Assembly (NCBI RefSeq): GCF_900112045.1
Contig: NZ_FOJW01000005.1
Span: forward strand, 124,001 to 188,000
Origin: Lentibacillus halodurans
Lineage (GTDB): Bacteria > Bacillota > Bacilli > Bacillales > Amphibacillaceae
Length of the DNA stretch: 64,000 bases
Direction of reading: 5' to 3'
Below are positions 35,731 through 44,360 of the stretch, in pieces. How positions within the stretch are numbered: the stretch's first letter is position 1; each line of letters starts with the position of its first letter. The position numbers and the translations under genes are program-made. The notes under the pieces were generated by a model. The model saw only the letters and a list, made by a program, of their open reading frames with translations. It had not been told where the DNA came from and ran no database searches.

Positions 35731-37194
35731 ATGAAAAAGATGTTTATTAACGGCGAATGGGTTGAAGCCTGTTCAGGAGAAACACGAGAAATTCTAAATC
35801 CTTATAATCAAGAAGTCATTGCAACGGCTGCGGAAGGCAACGAGAAGGATGCGAAATTTGCAATTGCAGCCGCTCGAAAGGCTTTTGACCATGACGAATG
35901 GTCTCATTGGCCGGCTCATGAACGTGGTAAAAAGGTTCATGATATTGCGATATTGATTGAGCGTGACCGTGAAGAATTGGCTGAGCTCGAATCACTCGAC
36001 ACCGGTAAAACAGTTGAAGAAAGCCGCGGGGATATGGATGATATCGCAGGCGTTTTCCGTTACTTCGCTGAAATGGCTGACAAAGACGGCGGCGAGATTA
36101 TCGAATCCCCTATTCCAAATTCAACCAGCAAGGTGGTTCATGAACCTGTGGGCGTCTGCGGCCAGATCACGCCGTGGAACTATCCATTGCTGCAGGCTTC
36201 ATGGAAATTGGCGCCGGCACTGGCAGCAGGCAACACACTTGTGATGAAACCAAGCGAGATCACACCGCTTACGTCGATTAAAGTGTTTGAACTTATGGAA
36301 GAAGCCGGTGTTCCAGCAGGAGTTGTTAATCTGGTGCTCGGACCCGGCGATTCCGTTGGTGCAGAGCTTTCGACTAATGACGATGTCGATCTGATTTCAT
36401 TTACTGGTGGGATAGAAACCGGCAAGAAAATCATGCAGGCAGCCAGTTCCAATGTGAAAAATCTGGCACTCGAACTTGGCGGTAAAAATCCGAATATTGT
36501 TTTTGCCGATGCTGAATTCGAAACAGCTGTTGACCAGGCGATGAACGCGGTATTCTTCCATGCCGGACAAATCTGTTCTGCAGGAGCCCGCCTGATCGTG
36601 GAAGAAAGCATCCACGATGATTTTGTCATTGCGCTTGTCGACCGCGTAAAGAACATCGAACTTGGCAGCGGTTTTGACGAATCTACCCAAATGGGACCGC
36701 TCATTTCAAAAGAACATTTAAATAAAGTGGTCAACTATGTCGAAAACGGCAAGCAGGAAGGTGCAACTGTCGCTGTCGGCGGTGAAAAGCCCGGCAATCC
36801 GGAACTGCAAAACGGATTTTTCTACCTGCCGACTGTATTGACTGATTGCACGACTGATATGAATGTTGTGCAGGAAGAAGGCTTCGGCCCGGTTATTACC
36901 GTGGAAAAATTCTCGACCGAAGAGGAAGCGGTCCGTCTGGCTAACGATTCCATTTACGGGCTTTCCGGCGGCGTCTTTACCAATGATATTGCTAAAGCTG
37001 AGCGCTGTGTTGCGAAAATGCGGATGGGCACTGTCTGGATCAACGACGTGAACCTGTACTTTCCGCAAGCACCATGGGGCGGCTATAAGCAATCCGGAAT
37101 CGGGCGTGAGCTCGGCAAAACAGGGTTGGAGGAATATCAGGAAACCAAGCACGTTTATCGTAATCTAAAACCAATTCCCATTCATTGGTTTTAG
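35731..37194 (+). CDS. gbsA: Betaine-aldehyde dehydrogenase (GbsA type)
   Basis: NAD-dependent aldehyde dehydrogenase, 487 residues, strikingly close in wording to B. subtilis GbsA throughout (ESLDTGKTVEES, DDIAGVFRYFAEMADKDGGE, GVCGQITPWNYPLLQASWK). The catalytic Glu is in LELGGKNPNIVF near 253 and the nucleophile Cys in FFHAGQICSAG near 285. The C-terminus reads KHVYRNLKPIPIHWF. In the GbsA pathway it oxidises betaine aldehyde to glycine betaine, an osmoprotectant. The usual partner choline dehydrogenase GbsB is absent. Here it sits between two Rieske proteins, which is unusual. A homologous aldehyde may be the true substrate. Confidence 0.88.
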   Translation: MKKMFINGEWVEACSGETREILNPYNQEVIATAAEGNEKDAKFAIAAARKAFDHDEWSHWPAHERGKKVHDIAILIERDREELAELESLDTGKTVEESRGDMDDIAGVFRYFAEMADKDGGEIIESPIPNSTSKVVHEPVGVCGQITPWNYPLLQASWKLAPALAAGNTLVMKPSEITPLTSIKVFELMEEAGVPAGVVNLVLGPGDSVGAELSTNDDVDLISFTGGIETGKKIMQAASSNVKNLALELGGKNPNIVFADAEFETAVDQAMNAVFFHAGQICSAGARLIVEESIHDDFVIALVDRVKNIELGSGFDESTQMGPLISKEHLNKVVNYVENGKQEGATVAVGGEKPGNPELQNGFFYLPTVLTDCTTDMNVVQEEGFGPVITVEKFSTEEEAVRLANDSIYGLSGGVFTNDIAKAERCVAKMRMGTVWINDVNLYFPQAPWGGYKQSGIGRELGKTGLEEYQETKHVYRNLKPIPIHWF

Positions 37195-37236
37195 AGATGT
37201 TCATTTAATAAAGAATAAAACACAAGGGTGATGACC

Positions 37237-37590
37237 ATGCAACATACAGAGGGATCGAACCCCGTTTCGGACAACGCTTATATTTATGCGTGTTCAAGTT
37301 CAGAGCTTGAAGAAGGTGACCTCATTGAATGTGAAGCAGGGAAAGACATAATCGTTGTTGGCCGGGGAGAAGGGAAAGTTTATGCGATTGACGGAATTTG
37401 CACGCATGAGCATTCTGAGTTAGTTGGTGGAGAACTGGATGGAAATTGTTTAACGTGTCCGCTGCATTTTGCCTGTTTCGATATTCGTGACGGTTCTGTG
37501 CTGGAAGGACCGGCAGATACCCCGTTGCAAGTCTATGAGGCTATCGAAGCTGACGGGGCCGTATGGGTTAGGTATGAAAGGGGGGGATGA
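37237..37590 (+). CDS. Rieske [2Fe-2S] ferredoxin-like protein 2
   Basis: About 117 residues. Ligands in CTHEHSELVGGELDG (Cys and His, near residue 50) and CPLHFACFD (near 72), with the short spacing typical of Rieske-type ferredoxins that serve ring-hydroxylating or demethylating oxygenases. The start is ATG 37237, behind AAGGGTGA; GTG 37228 and ATG 37231 are also in frame. The flavin reductase gene begins two bases after its stop, so the two form an electron-transfer pair from NAD(P)H. Confidence 0.87.
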   Translation: MQHTEGSNPVSDNAYIYACSSSELEEGDLIECEAGKDIIVVGRGEGKVYAIDGICTHEHSELVGGELDGNCLTCPLHFACFDIRDGSVLEGPADTPLQVYEAIEADGAVWVRYERGG

Positions 37591-37591
37591 G

Positions 37592-38821
37592 GTGTCTGAT
37601 GTAGAGACCACAGTCATTACTGGAGCAGGGATTGCAGGCGTTCATGCTGCTGAAAGCCTGCGAAAAGAAGGCTATCAAGGCCGGATTGTGCTGATGGATC
37701 GCGATCAGCAAATACCTTATGATCGCCCGCCTCTGTCAAAAGATTGGATGACCGGGGAGAAAGATGATGAACGTATTTTATTACGAGATCCTAGTATCTA
37801 TGAACAATTGGATATAGACTTGAATCTCGGTGTTGAGGTGACAGGCATCGATCCCGTCCATAAGACCATCGATACGAAAGATGGTTCTTCCTATGAATGG
37901 GATAAACTCATGCTCACGACCGGTTCCAAATTACGCACCTTGTCAATAAACGGAGATGATCTTAAAGGCATTTTTTACTTACGACGAATGGCAGATGCCA
38001 TAGCCATGAAACAACATATGAACAATGTGGAGGATGCCGTGATCATCGGTGCCGGTTTCATCGGGGCTGAACTGGCTTCTTCTTTGAAACATTTAGGAAT
38101 CAACGTGACGATTGTGGAAAGGTCCTCCTACCCAATGGAAAATATCTTCGGCCGGCAAATATCGGAATACTTTCTGGATTTGCATCGCCGTCACGGTGTC
38201 GACGTGATTACAGACGATTCTATCGGTCAGTTTAACGGGGAGACAAGCGTGGAAGAAGCGGTGACCGTCGAGGGACGACGAATTCCATGCCAAGCGGTCA
38301 TGATAGGCGTGGGGGTGACGCCAAATACGGAGGTTTCGCACCCCCAATTACAGATAGAAAGGGGCTATGTCGTTAATGAATACGGCGAGACATCGGTCCC
38401 TGACATTTATGCGGCAGGGGACTGTACGTCATGGCCATACAACGGAATGCCCATTCATATAGAACATTGGGATCATGCTGTCAGCCATGCCAAGACGGTT
38501 GCCCAAAACATGATTCATCCCAAATAGGCCCCCTATAAGTACACACCGTACTTTTGGTCGAATCAATACGGCAACCGTTTCCAATATTTCGGGCATGCCA
38601 AAGTATGGTCCAACACTGTTATACGGGGATCGATACACTCGAATGCGTTTACGTATTTTTTTCTGGATGATCAGAATATCGTCCAAGCCGCGTTTATTTC
38701 CAATCAACCGAAAAATGCTCTGTCCGTAAGACGAATGATTCAGCAGCAAAAAGCCATAGATCCAGAGGCTTTGGCAAATGAAAGTGTAGCATTGAAAAAA
38801 ATGCCACGTATGTTGGAATGA
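37592..38821 (+). pseudogene. FAD-dependent ferredoxin reductase interrupted by an in-frame TAG
   Basis: NAD(P)H:ferredoxin reductase of the rhodocoxin/putidaredoxin-reductase type. FAD motif GAGIAGVHAAESL at the N-terminus, then DRPPLSKDWM, NAD motif GAGFIGAELASSL near 150, and YAAGDCT near 280. A TAG at 38525-38527 follows HPK at residue 311. The same frame then continues 97 codons to a TGA at 38819-38821 and encodes the family's own C-terminal domain (YKYTPYFWSNQYGNRFQYFG, then AAFISNQPKNALSVRRMI). Total 409 codons is exactly the normal length. So one base change cut the gene, or the stop is read through. GTG start at 37592. Confidence 0.85.
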
Positions 38822-38879
38822 ATAAACAAGTGGTTATTGTAAAAAGCTTTATGGTTGCCCTTATTTCCAATGTGAGCTG

Positions 38880-39135
38880 ATTACATCCAGGCTAAATCTA
38901 TTCTTTGCTTCCAAGCCTGTTCAGCCGTCACCGGAAGAGGTTGCCATTAAACATCGGATTGATGAGATCTATACCAAATTTCCATTTTGGGGTTCACGCA
39001 GGATTGCCAAAAGATTAAACATGAATCGCAATAGGGTACAGCGCCACATACGTGAAATGGGCATACAAGCCATTTATTCAGGCCCTAATCTAAATAAACG
39101 CAACCTGGAGCACCGATCCTGGCAAAAAATTTAAT
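38880..39135 (+). mobile_element. IS3-family transposase (OrfB) fragment
   Basis: One frame here reads PEEVAIKHRIDEIYTKFPFW, GSRRIAKRLNMNRNRVQRHI, REMGIQAIYSGPNLNKRN, then LEHRS. This is the N-terminal HTH_21 part of IS150-like OrfB transposases, before the DDE core. It has no start and the catalytic core is missing, so it is an inactive remnant. It lies between the split reductase gene and the betaine-binding lipoprotein gene. Confidence 0.75.
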
Positions 39136-39161
39136 ACAAAGAAATTTAGAAAATATAAGTT

Positions 39162-40073
39162 ATGGAAAGGATGATAACAAACACCATGATATCATTATCA
39201 AAGAAATGGGTTACGCTCATAAGTATTGGTATTGTATTAATGTTGGTGGGTTGTCAAGAAGAAGCCAGCGTAGAAGAAAGTAATGACGCAACCGAAATTG
39301 AAGAAATTGTGGGAATTGAGCCGGGATCGGGAACAATGGATATCGCCCAAAAAGCAGTTGAGGGCTACGACTTGGGTGTTGATCTAACGTCAAGTTCAGA
39401 AGCAGCAATGTTATCGGACTTAAAACGTGCGATTGAAGATAAAGAACCGATCGTCGTTACCCTTTGGCAGCCACACTGGGCGTTTAAAGAATATGACTTG
39501 AAATTTTTAAATGATCCAAAAGAAACACTGGGTGAATCTGAAAACATACATACGATGGTCAGAAAAGGTCTTAAGGATGAACATGCTTCTGCTTACCAAT
39601 TATTGGATAACTTTCACTGGGAAATAGAAGACATGAATGAGGTTATGTCAAAAGCTAGAGAAGACGATGTGGATCCCCGCGAAGCAGCTGCGGAATGGAT
39701 TGAAAACAATCGGGATGATGTTGACTCTTGGATTGAAGATATCGAACCAGTTGAAGATGAGACAATCGAGCTGGCTTATGTTAATTGGGAAACAGAAACC
39801 GCATCAACGAATGTCGTTGCGCTTGTTCTTGAAGAATTGGGCTACGACGTCGAATTGGCGATGGTTGATATGGGTATCGCATTTCAAGCACTTTCCGATG
39901 GTGAAGTTGATGGTATGTTAATTGCCTGGCTCCCTGTGGGTGCAGCTTCCTATTATGAAGAATATAAAGACGAGATCGTCGACCTCGGTCCGAATTTGGA
40001 AGGCGCTCAACAAGGTTTTGTTGTACCAGAATATATGGATATTGATAGCATCGAAGATTTACCAACTAAATGA
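39162..40073 (+). CDS. Glycine-betaine-binding lipoprotein (OpuAC-like)
   Basis: Extracellular substrate-binding lipoprotein of an OpuA-type osmoprotectant ABC importer, 303 residues. Signal peptide with lipobox LMLVGC (Cys near residue 31). The body follows OpuAC from end to end: IVGIEPGSGTMDIAQKAV, TLWQPHWAFKEYDLKFL with the aromatic residues that hold the trimethylammonium group, LAYVNWETETASTNVV, IAWLPVGAASYYEEY and the C-terminal SIEDL. No ATPase or permease gene is adjacent, so it must work with components encoded elsewhere. It is followed by a good terminator. The link to gbsA four kilobases upstream supports a betaine theme. Confidence 0.88.
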   Translation: MERMITNTMISLSKKWVTLISIGIVLMLVGCQEEASVEESNDATEIEEIVGIEPGSGTMDIAQKAVEGYDLGVDLTSSSEAAMLSDLKRAIEDKEPIVVTLWQPHWAFKEYDLKFLNDPKETLGESENIHTMVRKGLKDEHASAYQLLDNFHWEIEDMNEVMSKAREDDVDPREAAAEWIENNRDDVDSWIEDIEPVEDETIELAYVNWETETASTNVVALVLEELGYDVELAMVDMGIAFQALSDGEVDGMLIAWLPVGAASYYEEYKDEIVDLGPNLEGAQQGFVVPEYMDIDSIEDLPTK

Positions 40074-40080
40074 GTTGTCA

Positions 40081-40119
40081 AAAAGACTACCTACACCATT
40101 TAAGTGGGTAGTCTTTTTT
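40081..40119 (+). terminator. Rho-independent terminator after the betaine-binding gene
   Basis: AAAAGACTACC (40081-40091) pairs perfectly with GGTAGTCTTTT (40107-40117) around a 15-base loop, and the T-run continues. It is the clearest terminator in the middle of the window. Confidence 0.85.
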
Positions 40120-40339
40120 GGCGTTGTTTTATCGTTTGATTCTTAATATTTGAACAAAACTCGGAAATGCCTGCGTTAGATGATTCACTACGCAAAAACT
40201 CTAAGATTTTGCCGAAAATAGAGTGGTGAAGGGCAAGTTAGTTATTAAAAGATACATTCCGATGACATTCCCAGCTCAACTTCATTCCTATACCCCCATC
40301 AACATGTTAATATGGTGGTAACACGAAGCAAACGAAAGG

Positions 40340-41045
40340 GTCGGCTTTATGGCGACGGCGATGGATTATAATTGCCCTTACGAACTTATATGGATTGGTC
40401 CACAAGGATAAAGTTGTTGAGATATACAATATGCAAAACGATGAAAAGGTTGAAGCAGCGGATGTAGACGACAAAGCAAACAATCATGTGGCTGAACTTT
40501 GTTGAATTACATGGAGATTATTTTGTACAAGAAGCGATTATGGAATTTGATGAATTCGAACAGGAATTGGAAAACGCCAGGGCAAGCCATTCTACATCCC
40601 GAACCAAAAAGAGCTGTTGAAATACAAAGATGAGATGTATTTTGAACGGACGAAGGAATATCGGGCATTGAAAAAATATGTACAACGGCATTTTTTTAAT
40701 GGGAATATGTCCAAAGCGGAGATGTTGTGTGACGATATTCATGATGAATGTGAACTTGGTTTTCCTTGGATGATATCTTCCAGCCATTTGAAAGGCAGGG
40801 CATTGTATTTGAAAGTGAGAACCAGGTACAGGAAGTGATGGAACTTGTGATGGATCTGTCCAATAACGTCCGATTGTGGGAGAATAACGGGTTGACTCCC
40901 CATGAATTGCACAATCGAATCGAACGGCCGATGATGACCCTGCTGCCTGATGAGCCTTATCACGTGATGGTCGATCCGGGAATGAGCCAGAACACCAGCG
41001 CTGCACCAAGACAAGACGGAAAAGCTCGGGAAATTAGAAAAAACC
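40340..41045 (+). pseudogene. Frameshifted remnant of a SEC-C/YecA-like hypothetical protein
   Basis: Pieces of one protein appear in different frames: DKVVEIYNMQNDEKVEAADV, then DYFVQEAIMEFDEFEQELE, then a stretch from KYKDEMYFERTKEYRALKKY through AEMLCDDIHDECELGF, then a second frame from DDIFQPFERQGIVFESENQ to LMTLLPDEPYH-like sequence. Bacillus proteins with this order carry a SEC-C zinc motif at the C-terminus; here the sequence reaches PRQDGKAREIRKNRG and breaks off. At least three frame changes are present, so it is dead. The family assignment is from memory and only moderate. Confidence 0.45.
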
Positions 41046-41515
41046 GTGGGACAAATTTATAAAACCAGTTATACATTTGATGACATTATCGGGGGCGATA
41101 ACGGTTTAAAAGAGTCTGTTAAACTTAGTAAGAAAGCAGCACATTCAAATTTAAACATCCTTATTCAAGGAGAGAGCGGGACAGGAAAAGAGTTATTTGC
41201 TTATGCTATCCATCATGAAAGTCCCCGATCTGACTATCCGTTTGTTCCTGTTAATTGCGCCGCTATTCCAATTTCATTACTTGAAACAAAGTCGGCAGTT
41301 TAGCCGAACAGGAATTAGATGTTCAAGTAATTACAGCAACAAATAAAGACCTGGGAAACATGGTGAAAAAGAAAAAATTTAGAGAGGATTTATACTATCG
41401 CTTAAACGGAGTACAAATAACTCTTAGGCTTCGAGGAAGGAACTTTTACTGATTCAAAGAAAGTGGCAAAATTGGATTATTTGAATTAGCCAATATATCG
41501 GTACTCTTTTTTTAG
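41046..41515 (+). pseudogene. Scrambled remnant of a sigma-54-dependent transcriptional activator
   Basis: The first 85 codons read as the start of a sigma-54 AAA+ domain: YTFDDIIGGDNGLKESVKLS, then LIQGESGTGKELFAYAIHHES (Walker A) and FVPVNCAAIP. After a break, DVQVITATNKDL and REDLYYRLNGVQI appear, the sensor-1 region. Then comes GTFTDSKK with IGLFELAN, which is the GAFTGA loop and should precede those. So the parts are out of order and frameshifted. An acetoin/propionate-type activator gene was broken and rearranged here. Confidence 0.7.
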
Positions 41516-41517
41516 AC

Positions 41518-41841
41518 TTTCGTATGGTGGGCAGCTTTGGATTGTACAGTAGAAGATTCCATCGTAAAGCCCAACAAATCTTAAGTTTACATTCATTCAT
41601 GAGAATGAGAACCAAATAAATTTCATTGCTTCTTGAGAAGAAGCGAAAAAAGAAAACGTACCGTCAACGGATGATAGAAGCATTTGAAAAAGATCCATTT
41701 GAATGTCCCTGTTGCCATATAGAGATGGAACTTGTAGGCATATGGCATGCTGACTATGGATGGATCTATCATTACATGGAAGAAATCGAAAGGGAAAGAA
41801 GGAGGAGATATGGAATTGGCAAACCAAAGAAAGCAGGATAA
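41518..41841 (+). mobile_element. IS91-like transposase remnant (C-terminal end)
   Basis: The end of a transposase: an RRFHRKAQQILSLHSFMRMRT-like segment, a frame break, then TYRQRMIEAFEKDPFECPCC, EMELVGIWHADYGWIYH and a stop at 41841. The Cys-x-x-Cys plus IWH..YG..Y pattern is the C-terminus of Firmicute IS91-type rolling-circle transposases. The catalytic Tyr region is missing. The small zinc-ribbon gene that starts at 41810 commonly follows such transposases. Confidence 0.65.
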
Positions 41842-42070
41842 ATCCTCAATAGAAATAGATAAGCGGTTGGAAGAGGAGGATCCATTTGGATTGGATGAAG
41901 ATATGGAAATCGTCTTATTCAAATGTTTAGACTGTAATGGAACCGATGAAGTCCCGGAGTATATCATCGGTGAATTTAGTGTGGATAAAAGTAAAGGGGG
42001 AGAAGTGGAACTTCATTGCCCCCACTGCAATGGCACTATGATTAGAGCGAGAAATATCCCAAGTGATTAA
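41810..42070 (+). CDS. Small zinc-ribbon protein that accompanies IS91-like elements
   Basis: 86 residues starting at ATG 41810, with GGAGGAG just ahead; it overlaps the end of the transposase remnant. The first third is polar and acidic. The rest has two Cys pairs, FKCLDCNGTDEVPEYIIGEF and ELHCPHCNGTMIRA, about 34 residues apart, making one zinc ribbon. The frame is intact although its transposase is not. Function unknown; from its constant company it may assist transposition or regulate it. Confidence 0.65.
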   Translation: MELANQRKQDKSSIEIDKRLEEEDPFGLDEDMEIVLFKCLDCNGTDEVPEYIIGEFSVDKSKGGEVELHCPHCNGTMIRARNIPSD

Positions 42071-42183
42071 TTCTTACTTGGGACGTGATTTAGTCGAGTT
42101 AGCGATTTTGTTCTTTCTGTTCCAACTTCATCAATTCTGGATTTTAAATCGCTTAGGCAATAAATGTGGGGCGTCAATTTTAG

Positions 42184-43068
42184 TCATGCCTCTTTATCCA
42201 CTGAATATCTCTCCTCAATAAAATCAATAAAGGTTTTGACCACAGATAATTTTGTATCTTCTTCTCTATAAAAAGTCCAAAGCTTCCTCAATATAGGCTC
42301 TCCATTAGACATGGTTAAAGGGTATATATATAAGTCATCTTTGAGGTCATATTCTTCTAGGCAATACATCGGTAAAATCCCATATCCTAAACCTTTTATA
42401 ACCAATTTCTTACATGTTTCTAAATTGCCGACTTCCATACTAATATTCGGAGGTTCTTTAAAACGATCATTCCACCACTTTTCTACTATTAATTTGGTAT
42501 CAGGCCCAGATAAATGTCTGATGCTTGGAAGTTCAGGTAATTCATCTATAACGATTGGGTTTGCCGAAACAATACATACTTCGTCCTCGCTCATTAAGAT
42601 TTTTGATCCTTCCCAGGGATAGTTTCCTCTAACAATACCGATATGATCTTCTTCCTCCCGAAAGCTCTTATATACATTTGTACTCCACGCCGTATGCACT
42701 TTTAATTGAACATTTGGATATAGATCATGGAAATCTTTCAAAAGGTCAGGAAGTTCAAAATCCGCAAAATTACTTGAAACACCAATTCTTAATTCCCCAC
42801 TGATTTTATCTTTGGTATCCTTCAATACATCTACTAATTTTTGGTATTCAATTTTCATTTTTTGTGCGTACTCCACTAAAAGCCTGCTTTCTTTTGTAAA
42901 GCTTATGTGCTTTTTTCCTTTTACGTACATCTTTATACCTAGCTGCTTTTCTATGAGTTTTAAACGGTAGGTTAGGGCTGGCTGTGTAATAAATAGTTTC
43001 TGAGCTGCACGGCTAATACTGCTCTCTTCGTAAACGGCTAATAATATATCCCAATCTTTTTCGTTCAT
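42184..43068 (-). CDS. LysR-family regulator of the organic-acid operon
   Basis: 294 residues. N-terminal helix-turn-helix with SISRAAQKLFITQPALTYRL, then a C-terminal effector domain (GELRIGVSSNFADFELPDLL, LVIKGLGYGILPMYCLEEY). It is transcribed away from the Ldh2 operon with a 196-base shared promoter region, the classic LysR arrangement. It most likely activates that operon in response to its substrate or an intermediate. The AT-rich segment near 43105-43125 contains a small palindrome that may be its site. Confidence 0.87.
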   Translation of the reverse strand: MNEKDWDILLAVYEESSISRAAQKLFITQPALTYRLKLIEKQLGIKMYVKGKKHISFTKESRLLVEYAQKMKIEYQKLVDVLKDTKDKISGELRIGVSSNFADFELPDLLKDFHDLYPNVQLKVHTAWSTNVYKSFREEEDHIGIVRGNYPWEGSKILMSEDEVCIVSANPIVIDELPELPSIRHLSGPDTKLIVEKWWNDRFKEPPNISMEVGNLETCKKLVIKGLGYGILPMYCLEEYDLKDDLYIYPLTMSNGEPILRKLWTFYREEDTKLSVVKTFIDFIEERYSVDKEA

Positions 43069-43207
43069 TTTTTGGACGCCCCCATCATTTAGTGCGTGTA
43101 TGTTATAAATAAATTTTTATTAACTTAAAAAAATATGAAATTTACTTAATGAATTACATCATTTAATCTGGAAATCAATAAAGTAAGCGTAATCAATTTT
43201 TGTTAAT

Positions 43208-43236
43208 TTGATAGTGCATTTAAAAGTCTATATTAT
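43208..43236 (+). promoter_or_regulatory. Sigma-A promoter of the organic-acid operon
   Basis: TTGATA (43208-43213), exactly 17 bases, TATTAT (43231-43236). Both hexamers match consensus at five of six positions. The transcript would start near 43243, about 22 bases before the TTG start at 43265. The divergent LysR gene lies upstream. Confidence 0.7.
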
Positions 43237-43264
43237 TATTATACATGAAATAGGAGAGATTTAA

Positions 43265-44344
43265 TTGAATAATGAATATATCATTAGCCACACGGATTAC
43301 ATTGAGATGGGAACATCAATACTTGAAAAAGCCGGGGTGCCTAATAAACACGCTTTTATCTTGATGAATAATTTTTTGGATTGTGATGAAAAAGGAATTT
43401 TTACTCACGGGTTTATTAGATTACCAACGTATCTAAAACAAATGGAAAGAGGAAATATAAACCCCCGGCCGGAAATTAACTTTTTAACCAATGATCCAAT
43501 CGTAAATTTACTGGATGGGGAACATGGCTTAGGGGCTGTGGTAAGTTATTATGCAATGCAAAAAGCAATAGAAACAAGTGAGGAATATGGGATTGGTGTT
43601 GTGGGCGTAAGGAATAGTTCCCACTTTGGAGCTGCGGCCTATTACACGGAGATGGCATCAAACGCTAATCAAATTGGGATAAGTTTTACAAATGCTTCTC
43701 CAGGAATTGCTCCCACTGGAAGTGTGAAACCATTACTCGGTAATAATCCCTGGTCTATATCTGTTCCCACTCATAACGCTTACCCAATTACAATGGATAT
43801 TGCAAACAGTGTTGTTGCCAGGGGGAAAATTCGAGTTGCCAATGCAAGAGGTGAAAGTATTCCTATCGAGTGGGCATTAAATAAATTCGGCCAGCAGACA
43901 ACGGATCCAAAAGAAGCATTAGATGGAGGGGCTATATTACCGATTGGCGGTTACAAAGGATATGGGATAACCTTAATGATAGAGATGTTGACGGGAGTTC
44001 TCACTGGTTCCGGATTTGGTTACCAAAACGCTGCGGTTGAAGCAGATGGCAAAAGAAGAAACGGTCACTTGTTTATCTCATTAAAAATTGAAAAGTTTAT
44101 GGAGGTTGCGGAGTTTAAAGGTAGAGTAGATGTTTTACTTGATATGATAAAGTCTTTGCCGAAAATCGATGAGGATAAAGAAATATTTCTTCCGGGGGAA
44201 ATCGAGTGGAACCGAAAATCCCGATTAGAAAAAGGCACCGTTAAAATTAGTGAAGAGATATATGCAGTGATGAAGGAATTATCTATTCAATATACAGTTA
44301 ACATGCCAACTATCAAAACGGAAATAAGCAATCCAAACATATGA
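43265..44344 (+). CDS. Malate/L-lactate dehydrogenase family oxidoreductase (Ldh2/YlbC type)
   Basis: NAD(P)-dependent oxidoreductase of the Ldh2 family that interconverts 2-hydroxy and 2-oxo acids. 359 residues. Catalytic His in GVRNSSHFGAAAYY near 118; SFTNASPGIAPTGSVKPLLGNNP near 150; MDIANSVVARGKIRVANARGE near 180; and PIGGYKGYGITLMIEMLTGVL near 230. TTG start with AGGAGA ahead. First gene of a long operon, 16 bases from the RraA-like gene. The true substrate may be a hydroxy di- or tricarboxylate rather than lactate, given the neighbours. Confidence 0.87.
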   Translation: MNNEYIISHTDYIEMGTSILEKAGVPNKHAFILMNNFLDCDEKGIFTHGFIRLPTYLKQMERGNINPRPEINFLTNDPIVNLLDGEHGLGAVVSYYAMQKAIETSEEYGIGVVGVRNSSHFGAAAYYTEMASNANQIGISFTNASPGIAPTGSVKPLLGNNPWSISVPTHNAYPITMDIANSVVARGKIRVANARGESIPIEWALNKFGQQTTDPKEALDGGAILPIGGYKGYGITLMIEMLTGVLTGSGFGYQNAAVEADGKRRNGHLFISLKIEKFMEVAEFKGRVDVLLDMIKSLPKIDEDKEIFLPGEIEWNRKSRLEKGTVKISEEIYAVMKELSIQYTVNMPTIKTEISNPNI

Positions 44345-44360
44345 TCAGGGGAGAGAGTAA

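Noticed and set aside
36180-37152. Minus-strand frames opposite gbsA
   Set aside because: Shadows of a highly conserved plus-strand aldehyde dehydrogenase gene.
37469-37591. Longer reductase reading frame starting at 37469
   Set aside because: It would overlap the Rieske gene by more than 100 bases; the GTG at 37592 lies behind a strong ribosome site and matches the start of the family.
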